Positions 1 through 7,286 of a stretch of DNA of 18,030 bases are shown piece by piece. This DNA is from Bacteroidales bacterium (GTDB lineage: Bacteria; Bacteroidota; Bacteroidia; Bacteroidales; Muribaculaceae), in the NCBI GenBank assembly GCA_004557195.1, contig SFER01000019.1, positions 1 to 18,030 of the forward strand. The letters run 5' to 3'. The translations under genes were made by a program, and so were the position numbers. The notes below the pieces were generated by a model, which saw only the letters and a list, made by a program, of their open reading frames with translations, was not told the origin of the DNA and made no database searches. Numbering within the stretch: the first letter of the stretch is position 1; every line of letters begins with the position of its first letter.

Positions 1-171
1 GGCGTTTTCCAGGGCTTTGACGGCATAGTGGGAGTTATGCCGCGTCACCTGAAGCATTTTTCCTATTTCAAGTTCTGTGGGAAGTGTGTCGCCGACGCGA
101 TATTTGCCATACAAGACAAATTTCACCTCCGGCTCATTGAATATGCCCACTTTTACACAAGGTACACTCAT
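1..171 (-). CDS. N-terminal fragment of a gene cut by the window edge, possibly SpoIID/LytB-like
   Basis: Only the first 57 codons are present; the gene continues past the left edge. It starts at an ATG at 171, nine bases after the stop of the DUF4922 gene, so it is very likely the last visible gene of the same operon. The start of the protein (a VKVGI segment followed by EPEVKFVLYGKYRVG) resembles the N-terminal strands of Bacteroidales SpoIID/LytB-domain proteins, which as I recall often neighbour DUF4922 genes. SpoIID proteins are lytic transglycosylases or amidase enhancers that act on glycan strands stripped of stem peptides, which would suit the amidase upstream. However, residues 29-55 (GDTLPTELEIGKMLQVTR and following) look superficially like a GntR-type winged helix, so the family is not settled. 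There is no clear signal peptide in the visible part. That it is coding is likely; the family assignment is weak. Confidence 0.5.
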   Translation of the reverse strand, partial: MSVPCVKVGIFNEPEVKFVLYGKYRVGDTLPTELEIGKMLQVTRHNSHYAVKALENA

Positions 172-180
172 AATAGCATC

Positions 181-1113
181 TTATTTAAGGTTGTTGAGTA
201 TTTTTTCCACACCCGATTGGTCGAGGCACACCTCATCAAGGATTTGCTCGAGGTCGTCGGCTGTGATTTTCTTGAAGTCTTTCTCGAGAGGGGTGATAAA
301 CACGCCGCCCATATCCACCGATGCCGGACTGATGAGGATGTTGGCATCGCCTTCGGCTGAATAGCAGGCGGGACGGTGCTTGCGGCGCGGGAACACTGCC
401 ACTTTCCATTTCCCTTCTTCACTCCAGCAAAGGATGTTGAGCATCGGCTCCTCCTCTCCTTCCGGAATTTCAAGGGCATTATAGAGAGTGACAAATAGTT
501 CGGTTGCGGCGTCGATTTCCACTGCCTCGATAAGGAATGCGGCATTGGCAAGCCCCGAGAGTAGCGAAAGTGTGGCACAGGCATTGGAAATCACCTCTTT
601 CTTGTCGGCAGCGAGGTAGTCGGTTTCAAACCCGAGGAAGCCGCGGTTGCCGGCTTGGAAGTGCATGTGGTCGGGAGCCGAAGCGCCACATTTGGGCCCA
701 TTATAAAATAATGTGTATCCGGGTAGGTCTTTGGCAATCGCCATCATATCACCGATGCGCGCCAATATGCGTTGGTCGGTGTGGTCGTTGCACGGAATCG
801 TGAGGTGTTTTGGGAAAATCGGGAACGGATTGATGAGGATTGTGTAATTCTCGCCCCACGCTATCCCCTCCTGCACTTCGGGTCGATTGGCGGCACAGAG
901 GAAACATTTGCGCTCTTTGAGCGACTTGTTATCTACTTTGGCTGCCGAAGACACTATGCGCGCCGGATTGAATTGCACCTTGATGGTGCTCCGTTTCACT
1001 TTGAATTCTTTTACCTCGACATTCTGCAATGCAGCATAGTTGTCGCGTGGTGTTTGCCACACGACAAGCTGCTGCTCTATGAGTTTCTCTACTTGTTCGG
1101 AATAGTTGTTCAT
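181..1113 (-). CDS. DUF4922 protein, GalT/HIT-superfamily nucleotidyltransferase-like
   Basis: The 310-residue cytoplasmic protein has no signal peptide and starts at an ATG 14 bases after the glycosyltransferase stop. Its diagnostic feature is D-H-M-H-F-Q-A-G at residues 148-155, which matches the HxHxQ active-site motif of the galactose-1-phosphate uridylyltransferase / GDP-L-galactose phosphorylase branch of the HIT superfamily; the second His would be the nucleotidylated residue. A CFLC pair at 70-73 could hold a metal, and the segment around 94-110 (INPFPIFPKHLTIP) resembles the strand that precedes the catalytic site in the same fold. The length fits the DUF4922 family, which as far as I know has no biochemically proven function. 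With a family 2 glycosyltransferase next to it, a role in making or recycling a nucleotide sugar is a reasonable inference. The substrate cannot be read from the sequence. Confidence 0.82.
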   Translation of the reverse strand: MNNYSEQVEKLIEQQLVVWQTPRDNYAALQNVEVKEFKVKRSTIKVQFNPARIVSSAAKVDNKSLKERKCFLCAANRPEVQEGIAWGENYTILINPFPIFPKHLTIPCNDHTDQRILARIGDMMAIAKDLPGYTLFYNGPKCGASAPDHMHFQAGNRGFLGFETDYLAADKKEVISNACATLSLLSGLANAAFLIEAVEIDAATELFVTLYNALEIPEGEEEPMLNILCWSEEGKWKVAVFPRRKHRPACYSAEGDANILISPASVDMGGVFITPLEKDFKKITADDLEQILDEVCLDQSGVEKILNNLK

Positions 1114-1127
1114 GCCGCGAAGAGAGA

Positions 1128-2591
1128 TTATTGTTTCTTATTTTTTGCTATACGGGCTTGCAATTCCCATGTGCGGATGCGGTCCTTATAGAGGTTGTGC
1201 GCGTTCATCTTCACAATGTCGAGCGATGCATCGCTGTTGTCGTCCCAACGGCGGCAGTTATACACTACCGTATACACGCGACCAATCTGATAGTTGCGTG
1301 AGATGTTGAGTCCGAGCGCATAGTCTTCACCGTAGCTTGTGTTGGGTACTTTCACTTCGCGGAGCAATGGGGTGTAGAATGCACGCGGAGCACCGAGTCC
1401 GTTGATTCTCAATGCGTTGTTGCGGCCGTTTTCGGGTGTCCACTCTTTGTGGTCGATGATTCCCGGGGCTATCATGTTCATGTTGAAGTCGGTCATCATA
1501 TATGTGCCCACTACCATGCCGCAATTCTGCTCGTAGAATGCGTTTACCATTGTGGTGAGGGTGTTTTCGTCGCTATACACGTCATCGCTGTCTAATTGCA
1601 CGGCAAATTTGCCGCATTTTGGGTGATGTACGCCAAGGTTCCAGCAACCACCGATTCCGAGGTCGTCGCGGGTGGGTACGATATGTATTACGCGCTCGTC
1701 GGCTGCAAATTCATCTATCGCTTCGGTGGTGCCGTCGGTCGAACCGTTGTCGATTACGATAAGGTTGAACTTGAAATCGGTTTTCTGCGAGAGTACCGAC
1801 TTGATGGCGTCGCGGATGGTGCGAATGCGGTTTCTCACCGGGATGATTACCGATGCTTCATACTCGAAATCGCCTTTGTCAAACTCGATTTTGTCGAATT
1901 TCGGCTCGAGATAGCCACCGATTGCCTTGAGGTGCTCGGTGCACGCATCTTCCATTTCTATCTGGCGGTCGCGGTTGCGTGGATCTACATAGTCAAATAT
2001 CTTCTCGCCGCTCTTGCGGGTGTCGAGTTCCACGTCGCTATAGAGATATTCGTTGATGTGCATGATGTCGCCGGCTTGCGAGAGACGGAGGCGGAGGTCG
2101 TAAAGTCCTGCAAACTTGTAGTTTTTAGTCATTTTCGATGCCGCTGCCTTGAGGGCTGAGGTGCGGAACAATATCACGCTACCGAAGTCGAAATCGTCGC
2201 GAAGGCTACCGAATTGATAGTCGATTACCGGTGCATTGGTTTTCACATTGCCCACTACCTGATAGTGGTCGGCATAAAGCATATCGGCTTGCGAATCTTC
2301 TGCGAGTTTCACCATGCGCTCTTGTGCAAACATACCCATTTTCAAGGTGTTATACTTGGTGTAGAGCAGCACATAGTCGGCTGTAGCAGCTTCGGCAATG
2401 GCTTTCATGGTGGCAGTTGATGTGAGTCCTTCAATTTTCAGGGTTTCACATCCCGAAATTGTTTCATCGCTCTCCTCGCCTTTCAACAAGAAGATGCGGG
2501 CAGTGAAATCGTTTGATTTAAGACCTGCTACGGTTTGGTTGGCTTGTTGCGCGTCGGCAAAAGGGACAAAGCAATCGATAGTTTTTTTCAT
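1128..2591 (-). CDS. Glycosyltransferase family 2 protein with two GT-A-like halves
   Basis: The 487-residue protein is predicted cytoplasmic, with no signal peptide or membrane helix. The C-terminal half (about residue 243 onward) is a classic GT2 domain: ASVIIPVRNR at 246-255, IDNGSTDGT at 280-288, the metal-binding LDSDD at 333-337 (DxD-type) and a G-E-D-Y motif at 421-424 in the acceptor/catalytic-base region. The N-terminal half (1-235) looks like a degenerate second GT-A unit: it has a VLLYTKY strand, an LYADHYQ segment in the position of a DxD motif and a SLRDDFDFGSV stretch. It would transfer a sugar from a nucleotide donor; donor and acceptor are unknown. It starts at ATG 27 bases after the golvesin-type amidase stop and 14 bases before DUF4922, so it is part of the same operon. 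Family is secure, specificity is not. Confidence 0.88.
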   Translation of the reverse strand: MKKTIDCFVPFADAQQANQTVAGLKSNDFTARIFLLKGEESDETISGCETLKIEGLTSTATMKAIAEAATADYVLLYTKYNTLKMGMFAQERMVKLAEDSQADMLYADHYQVVGNVKTNAPVIDYQFGSLRDDFDFGSVILFRTSALKAAASKMTKNYKFAGLYDLRLRLSQAGDIMHINEYLYSDVELDTRKSGEKIFDYVDPRNRDRQIEMEDACTEHLKAIGGYLEPKFDKIEFDKGDFEYEASVIIPVRNRIRTIRDAIKSVLSQKTDFKFNLIVIDNGSTDGTTEAIDEFAADERVIHIVPTRDDLGIGGCWNLGVHHPKCGKFAVQLDSDDVYSDENTLTTMVNAFYEQNCGMVVGTYMMTDFNMNMIAPGIIDHKEWTPENGRNNALRINGLGAPRAFYTPLLREVKVPNTSYGEDYALGLNISRNYQIGRVYTVVYNCRRWDDNSDASLDIVKMNAHNLYKDRIRTWELQARIAKNKKQ

Positions 2592-2618
2592 TGTTTAGTT
2601 GTTTTATTTGATTTATAA

Positions 2619-5600
2619 TTATTTTGCATTAAAAAAGTTCAATATTTGCGACATGAGGTCGGCTCGTTGTTCACGGCAGCGTATCGTCTCAAACGGGAAG
2701 CCGATTACGCATGTCTTGTATCCGTCTTTGGCAAGCACAGTGCCGGCGATGAGGTTGTTTTCGGTGTAGCGCATGAATGTGGCTCCCACTTTGTCGTCTG
2801 CAGGGTAGAAGGAGTCGGGCGACTCTACTGCATACATCTCCTCGTTGAGTTCGTTGCTGAAGCAATAGCTCGACTCTTTGATTTGCTTGTAGCGGGTTGC
2901 TACGGTGTAGGCTTCGCCTGTTACCGACGCCTGATCTACACGCCATTTGTATCCGAGCACTTCGGCGGCAAATTTCTTGTCGGCTTCTACGGGCTCTTTT
3001 TTATCCCATAGGTCGGAGGCTACGTATGCACCCGAGATGAAAATGTTGCCGCCCACCTTGGTGTAGGCTCTGATGGCGTTTTGCAATGCGGGTGAATAGA
3101 TTTTATATCGGTTGGGCACTGCGCCTCGTCCTACGATTGTCTCTTTCTGCTTGCCGAGTATCAAATCCACGGTGTTGTAGCCTGTCAACGCCGCGTCGCC
3201 GCTCTCTACGGCTGCGAGGCTCGACGATACAAACGAATATCCGGCTTTCATTATAGCTTCGCCGTGAATTGCGGTGTAGTCAAATGTGTTGCCTGCTATC
3301 ACTTTGGTCTCGTAGTTGGCTCTACTTGCGCCAAATCCTGCTGCATCGTCGTCCATCCATGGGATGTCTCTGCGATATTCAAACATTGAGCCGATGAAAC
3401 TGATGTCTTGCATGTATGGCACTCCATGGTCGTGTGCATCATAGAATCCGGCGATTTCGCCCGAGTCAAACCAGTCGGGTGCGCTCACTCGGGTGAAGCC
3501 GTTCACCACAAGCACGTTCCCTTTCGACTCCTTGGCTACTCCGAGCGCAAGCACTTCGCTCGGGAAACTTACGCCTCCCTTGTTGCCTGCCACGATGCGA
3601 TAGCTATGTATGTCGTTGTCTTTGATCTCTACTTCATATTTCGGTTCCTCGGTGGTGGCTACACTGCGAAATGCGCCGTCGTTAATACGCTCATACACAA
3701 TGTAGTATTCTGCATCCGAATTTTCCGAAAGGGTGTCGGGGGTTGCCTTCCAAGCGAGGGTGTATTTCCCGTTTCCGCCGGGGGTGATGGCAAATGTGTT
3801 CACCGGCAATGGCTGCACCATATAATCGCGTCCGTCGCGCTCGGCGATAAATTGCAACATACCTTTATATATAGCTCGGCTCACGGTGAAGCGGAATGTC
3901 GGGTCGAGTCCATATTTCATGTCGGCAAAGTTCTGGTGCGAGAGCAATTCGAGTAGCATCGCGGGCACTTCGGGCACGCGTGCCTCGAAATACGACTTGT
4001 CCCACATGCCGCGGCGCATCCACTTTGGTTCAAATTGCGCGCGGATGTCGTTTACTATGTTGGTCATCACCAAGTTGGTGAGTTTGCGCGATGCGGCGCG
4101 AGGCACTCCATTGGCATATTTCGAGAATCCGTTGGTGAAATAGATTCCGAGTGTACCGATTATCGAGTCGTTCATTGTGGTTCCCGCGTCGGTGTGGAAC
4201 GCAAACGAGAGGTCGATGGGGATGTTCAATCCTTTGTATTTCGGCAACACTTCGCTTCCGCCGGCAAGGTAGTTCACCCATATGCCGCGGCAACGGTAGT
4301 CGTCGGTGTAGTCGTTAACATTGCCCGATGGCGAATACACGCTGTCGGGAACGCCTGCCCATTGCAACCAGTAGCGAGCGCCTTCGGTGAATCGAGGGTA
4401 TCCGCTGGTCATATATTTATATTCCATCTCGGGGTCGAAGCTTTCGTTCACTTGCGGCTTGTTGTCCGAACTTTTCACATTTTCGCTCATAGCAATCACT
4501 TTGCGTGCGATATTGCCCATTCCGCCACCGATTTTCACGGCATCGGCGGTTACTACCTCGCCTTGTCGCCCTGTCGCATTGCTCACAGTTACCACCGGAA
4601 CATCCGATTTCCCTTTTTTCAATGGGAAATGTCCAAGATAAATCCATGTTCCGCCGCCCATGGTCTGGTTTACGGTGAAATGATAGGCATCGCCTGCGCT
4701 ATTCACTGTGTATTCCACTGCTTTGGCGCTATTGGGCAGTGTCGCATACGAAATATACACGGCATAATTACCATCTTCCGGTATTTCGGCATTCCACGAT
4801 GCCACCGAGGCTTTTCCGGCTTCTTTTACCGATTTCACAACTCGATAGCGTCCTTCGGTGAACGGATTTTCATTGATTCCATATTGGGCTCGGTTATAGG
4901 CAAATCCTACACCATCTCCATTAGTCCACTTGTTTTCTCCGTTTTTCTCCGAATACCCTTTCACTGCATACTCCCCTTCCGAATCTACAATGATTTCAAC
5001 CGACTTGGTGTCGCGCTCGCGTGGGCTGAGCACATAGGCTCCTGCATTTTGGAGCATCGGCATGAGGAACGGCACCACATAACTCTGTGTGTACAAGTCT
5101 TCTACGGTTTGGAAGATTCGCGCGCGTTGCCACTCCCAGCGGTTGAGTTTCGACTCAAAATACCATCCGTGGCTCTGCCACATCGCTATATTATTGCCGC
5201 TAAGTCCCTCGGTTATTGCCGGAGCACCCTCGGGCTTGATATAGTCGTGCGACACGATGAAATGCTCTTTCGTACGACGCGCGGGAGCAAACGATTGCTC
5301 ATCTACGATATACTTTTCAATTGCATTGCCTTCAATCTTCAAAACCACTTTATAGCGAGAATATTGTTTGCCGAGCGACGACAATATCTCGTCTTTCAAA
5401 GCCTTAACGCTCTGCTCGGTAAACGGTACATAGGAATATGTCTCATTCAAATCTACTGTTACCGTTTTGTTCTTTGAACTGATGTTCAATTTATTCACTT
5501 TCACCTTGCCTATACCCATATTCTCCGGCACAGACAACTCTACGGCGCGCTGTACTCCGCTCTTCAGTTCGGCATTAGACTTTGCATCGACACTAAGCCC

Positions 5601-5663
5601 TCCCATGACAAGAGCCATAGCCAACACACAATTTTTCAGACAATTAAAATTTAAACTTTTCAT
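2619..5663 (-). CDS. Golvesin/xanthan-lyase-type protein with a split Amidase_3 domain
   Basis: The 1014-residue exported protein has a Sec signal peptide at about 1-27. I place the start at the ATG at 5663; one more in-frame codon upstream is a GTG. Numbering is from this ATG. The Amidase_3 zinc site appears in two blocks: SHGWYF with H165 and TVEDLYTQ with E188, then SFAFHTDAG with H490 and MLLELLSHQNFAD with E572. Between the blocks, about residues 260-385, lies a beta-rich insert (EGRYRVVKS through TADAVKIGG) like the golvesin/Xly binding domain. A fibronectin-III-like segment follows (about 625-705), then a large C-terminal domain (about 715-1014) of the kind annotated as xanthan lyase in Bacteroides. 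There is no T9SS sorting domain, so it probably acts in the periplasm or at the outer membrane. The likely reaction is hydrolysis of the N-acetylmuramoyl-L-alanine bond. It is the first gene of the left operon and has its own promoter candidate. Confidence 0.82.
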   Translation of the reverse strand: MKSLNFNCLKNCVLAMALVMGGLSVDAKSNAELKSGVQRAVELSVPENMGIGKVKVNKLNISSKNKTVTVDLNETYSYVPFTEQSVKALKDEILSSLGKQYSRYKVVLKIEGNAIEKYIVDEQSFAPARRTKEHFIVSHDYIKPEGAPAITEGLSGNNIAMWQSHGWYFESKLNRWEWQRARIFQTVEDLYTQSYVVPFLMPMLQNAGAYVLSPRERDTKSVEIIVDSEGEYAVKGYSEKNGENKWTNGDGVGFAYNRAQYGINENPFTEGRYRVVKSVKEAGKASVASWNAEIPEDGNYAVYISYATLPNSAKAVEYTVNSAGDAYHFTVNQTMGGGTWIYLGHFPLKKGKSDVPVVTVSNATGRQGEVVTADAVKIGGGMGNIARKVIAMSENVKSSDNKPQVNESFDPEMEYKYMTSGYPRFTEGARYWLQWAGVPDSVYSPSGNVNDYTDDYRCRGIWVNYLAGGSEVLPKYKGLNIPIDLSFAFHTDAGTTMNDSIIGTLGIYFTNGFSKYANGVPRAASRKLTNLVMTNIVNDIRAQFEPKWMRRGMWDKSYFEARVPEVPAMLLELLSHQNFADMKYGLDPTFRFTVSRAIYKGMLQFIAERDGRDYMVQPLPVNTFAITPGGNGKYTLAWKATPDTLSENSDAEYYIVYERINDGAFRSVATTEEPKYEVEIKDNDIHSYRIVAGNKGGVSFPSEVLALGVAKESKGNVLVVNGFTRVSAPDWFDSGEIAGFYDAHDHGVPYMQDISFIGSMFEYRRDIPWMDDDAAGFGASRANYETKVIAGNTFDYTAIHGEAIMKAGYSFVSSSLAAVESGDAALTGYNTVDLILGKQKETIVGRGAVPNRYKIYSPALQNAIRAYTKVGGNIFISGAYVASDLWDKKEPVEADKKFAAEVLGYKWRVDQASVTGEAYTVATRYKQIKESSYCFSNELNEEMYAVESPDSFYPADDKVGATFMRYTENNLIAGTVLAKDGYKTCVIGFPFETIRCREQRADLMSQILNFFNAK

Positions 5664-5726
5664 CACTTATTCAGCTCGGGGATTTATGTTTTACGACAAC
5701 CGTGTAAATACGCACTCCCGGCACTA

Positions 5727-5756
5727 CAAAAGTAATATAATATTTTAACAAACAAA
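5727..5756 (-). promoter_or_regulatory. Bacteroidetes-type promoter for the golvesin-type amidase operon
   Basis: Read on the minus strand, TACTTTTG (5734 to 5727) matches the Bacteroidetes -7 consensus TAnnTTTG exactly. A TTTG (5756 to 5753) sits 18 bases upstream in the -33 position. Transcription would start near 5720, giving a leader of about 55 bases before the ATG at 5663. The surrounding DNA (5735-5820) is AT-rich, as expected. Confidence 0.6.
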
Positions 5757-5854
5757 AAGAAAAATGCCCCGTATTTTTCTCTATAAACATTATTTAATAT
5801 TTATGCTCACATTTTAAGCTTCAGTCCTTCAAAATCCCCACCCCGGTTGTATTC

Positions 5855-5908
5855 GTTCACGTTTATATTCATGTTCACGTTCATGTTCACGTTCACGTTC
5901 ACGTTCAT
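5855..5908. repeat. Nine-unit hexanucleotide tandem repeat (GTTCAC/GTTCAT)
   Basis: Nine consecutive six-base units run in phase. Seven are GTTCAC or GTTCAT; two near the left end are diverged (GTTTAT, ATTCAT). On the minus strand an 84-codon reading frame would translate the units as alternating Met/Val and Asn. I treat this as a simple repeat rather than as coding, because the frame has no other protein-like features and similar Met/Val-Asn runs are commonly over-predicted in Bacteroidales genomes. Confidence 0.85.
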
Positions 5909-5965
5909 GGCTCGTAGACTAACACACCTGCGCTGCTTACGCAGCTCACGCACCACGAGAGGCTG

Positions 5966-6028
5966 TAGCCGCAAAGCGGCTAACCTGCCCATAACCTGGC
6001 ACTTACGAAGTTGTGCCAGGATCGGCAG
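5966..6028. repeat. Two adjacent hairpins, one with a two-part stem
   Basis: The first hairpin is TAGCCGC / GCGGCTA (5966-5972 with 5976-5982) around an AAA loop. The second is CCTGGCAC / GTGCCAGG (5995-6002 with 6013-6020) around a ten-base loop, and its stem is extended by CTGCC / GGCAG (5985-5989 with 6024-6028) across a small internal bulge. No U-tract follows on either strand, so these are not obvious terminators. They could be part of a repetitive extragenic element or a structured RNA. Confidence 0.6.
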
Positions 6029-6088
6029 AGGATAGAAAAAATGCGTGCCAACGGTACGCACCTTGAAGCCACAAAGCCTCTCCCCGCA

Positions 6089-6209
6089 CTGCTCACGCAG
6101 CGCTCACACCGAGCCGCAGGCGAGCGTCAGCGAGCCCCCTCAGAGTGCTCAGAGTGCTCCGAGATCTCGAAAATCTCCACAGCCGCCAACACCGCTCCGA
6201 CATCGGAGC
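6089..6209. repeat. Cluster of short palindromes and a nine-base direct repeat
   Basis: The stretch contains CTGC-tcac-GCAG (6089-6100), which echoes GCTGC-ttac-GCAGC at 5932-5945. It also has two identical nine-base copies of CTCAGAGTG (6139-6156) followed by a diverged third unit, the palindrome CGAGATCTCG (6160-6169), and GCTCCGA-ca-TCGGAGC (6194-6209). These structures are real in the sequence; their function is unknown. Confidence 0.55.
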
Positions 6210-6302
6210 ACACGCACCATGAATCCCCTTGCCCCTGGAGCCGCCGCACCAAGCAAGCCCAATTTCCATATCCACTGCACTCACGAGCACGCAGAAACAC
6301 AA

Positions 6303-6343
6303 TCTTGCTTCTTGCGGAACGATTCATTCCGCAAGAAGCAAGA
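6303..6343 (-). terminator. Strong hairpin after the kinase gene, likely operon terminator
   Basis: A perfect 17-bp inverted repeat (6303-6319 with 6327-6343) encloses a 7-base loop and begins 20 bases after the kinase stop codon. On the minus strand the stem is followed by TTGTGTTTCTG, a moderately T-rich tail. Position and stem strength fit a terminator for the six-gene operon. The tail is weaker than in textbook examples, so RNA 3'-end protection or processing is an alternative. Confidence 0.65.
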
Positions 6344-6363
6344 CTATACCCCCAAAAAGAGGT

Positions 6364-7206
6364 TTATTGGTTGTCGTTATGATATTGTATAAGACCCGGC
6401 ATCGAACCGCGTACTATCTTGCTGATGCTCATATCATACTGTGAGGCTACATCTCGTAGTATTGGCTCGTAGAGGCATGCACACGAACCCACAAACGCTA
6501 TCTGATAGTCGCGATAATTGCCATACTGGAGTATGTTGCGCTCGATAAAACTGGTGAAGTTGCTCCTTACGAGCGATTCTACATATTCATCATCGAGATG
6601 TTCCGAGAGGAAAAACGAGAATGTGCTCAACGACCTATTCGGGAACGGACTGGAATACACCGCTGTCATCACCATGTCGGGTGTCATACTGTATTTCTCG
6701 TAAAACTCATCGATTAAGTAGCGCGGAGCAAGATTTTTCAAGCAGTCGCCAAGGAAAAGTTTGCCCAATGCCGAGCCACTCCCCTCATCACCGAGGATAA
6801 ATCCTCCAGAGGTTATGTTGCGCACGATATCAGTGCCATCATACACACACGAATTGGATCCGGTACCAAGGATGCACGCTATTCCCTCTTGATTCACGAG
6901 CAAACCGCGGGCGGCACCGAGAAGGTCGCTTTCCACCGTTACCGGGGTTTTGAATTGTGCGATTAGCGATGCCTCGATTATCCGTTTCTTATCGATATTC
7001 GTACACCCTGCTCCATAGAAATACACATGATCCCAGCGTTTCTTGAAGAATGCCTCGGGAAGTTCGAGTCGAATACAATGGCTTATCTCACGGCGTGTCT
7101 GGAAGAAGGGGTTGATACCCTTGGTAAAGGCATGTTCCACCACATTTGTTCCATCGACCACCACCCATTCGGTACGCGTGGAACTGCTTTCGGCTATTAT
7201 ATTCAT
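6364..7206 (-). CDS. BadF/BadG-type N-acetylglucosamine or N-acetylmuramate kinase
   Basis: The 280-residue cytoplasmic ASKHA-fold kinase has no signal peptide. Visible motifs are a phosphate-1 loop AESSSTRTEW (5-14), the YGAGC segment (64-68), VESDLLGAARGL (91-102) with probable catalytic D94, the ILGTGSNS phosphate-2 motif (112-119) and GGFILGDEGSGSALG (134-148). Length and motif order fit Bacteroidetes relatives of N-acetylglucosamine kinase and of the clostridial MurK enzyme, which phosphorylate GlcNAc and/or MurNAc for entry into amino-sugar catabolism. As last gene of a cell-wall hydrolase operon, a scavenging role is the natural inference. One oddity is the phosphate-1 loop, where the usual AD-x-GSTKTDW pattern has Glu for both acidic residues (E6, E13). 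It follows the second amidase after 80 bases that include a hairpin, so its expression may be tuned separately. GlcNAc versus MurNAc cannot be decided from sequence. Confidence 0.85.
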   Translation of the reverse strand: MNIIAESSSTRTEWVVVDGTNVVEHAFTKGINPFFQTRREISHCIRLELPEAFFKKRWDHVYFYGAGCTNIDKKRIIEASLIAQFKTPVTVESDLLGAARGLLVNQEGIACILGTGSNSCVYDGTDIVRNITSGGFILGDEGSGSALGKLFLGDCLKNLAPRYLIDEFYEKYSMTPDMVMTAVYSSPFPNRSLSTFSFFLSEHLDDEYVESLVRSNFTSFIERNILQYGNYRDYQIAFVGSCACLYEPILRDVASQYDMSISKIVRGSMPGLIQYHNDNQ

Positions 7207-7210
7207 AGGC

Positions 7211-7223
7211 CAATTTGAAATTG
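7211..7223. promoter_or_regulatory. Small perfect palindrome at the ribosome-binding region of the kinase gene
   Basis: CAATTT-G-AAATTG is a perfect 13-base palindrome that ends four bases before the kinase ATG on the minus strand. It could be a protein-binding site or a weak RNA stem near the translation start, or simply chance in AT-rich DNA. Confidence 0.3.
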
Positions 7224-7242
7224 ATTGTTACTGATGATAAAT

Positions 7243-7276
7243 GGTTGCCGCACCACATCTATGCTTTGCGGCAACC
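7243..7276 (-). promoter_or_regulatory. Intercistronic hairpin between the second amidase and the kinase
   Basis: The arms GGTTGCCGCA (7243-7252) and TGCGGCAACC (7267-7276) form a perfect, GC-rich 10-bp stem with a 14-base loop, 10 bases after the amidase stop. On the minus strand it is followed by ATTTATCATC rather than a U-run. It is therefore a better candidate for partial termination or RNA processing/stability control than for a full terminator. This is the only sizeable gap (80 bp) in the operon. Confidence 0.55.
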
Positions 7277-7286
7277 TGGCTTTAAT

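Larger units (their letters stand above)
5667..6363. other. 697-bp non-coding stretch between the two minus-strand operons
   Basis: No convincing gene lies here. Short reading frames exist on both strands, but they have low-complexity or arginine-rich translations and no recognisable motif. From left to right the stretch holds an AT-rich part with a promoter for the golvesin-type gene (to about 5820), a hexanucleotide tandem repeat (5855-5908), a more GC-rich region crowded with short palindromes and small direct repeats (5930-6210), and a strong hairpin just after the kinase gene (6303-6343). The base composition of 5930-6250 is visibly different from the flanking genes. Confidence 0.8.

Noticed and set aside
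4035..5477. Plus-strand reading frame of 480 codons opposite the golvesin-type gene
   Set aside because: It lies fully antisense to a gene with clear domains and a signal peptide. Its translation is rich in His, Cys and Ile with no motif, as expected of a shadow frame.
5855..5908. CRISPR-like array
   Set aside because: The units are six bases with no spacers, so this is a simple tandem repeat; no cas genes are present.
5807..6061. Minus-strand 84-codon frame ending in a Met/Val-Asn repeat
   Set aside because: The repetitive part is the hexanucleotide repeat and the rest covers palindromic DNA. No conserved domain or ribosome-binding signal is seen.
6011..6392. Overlapping plus- and minus-strand frames of 60-120 codons in the intergenic patch
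   Set aside because: They are Arg/Ser/Pro-rich, mutually overlapping, and run across the terminator hairpin and into the kinase gene.
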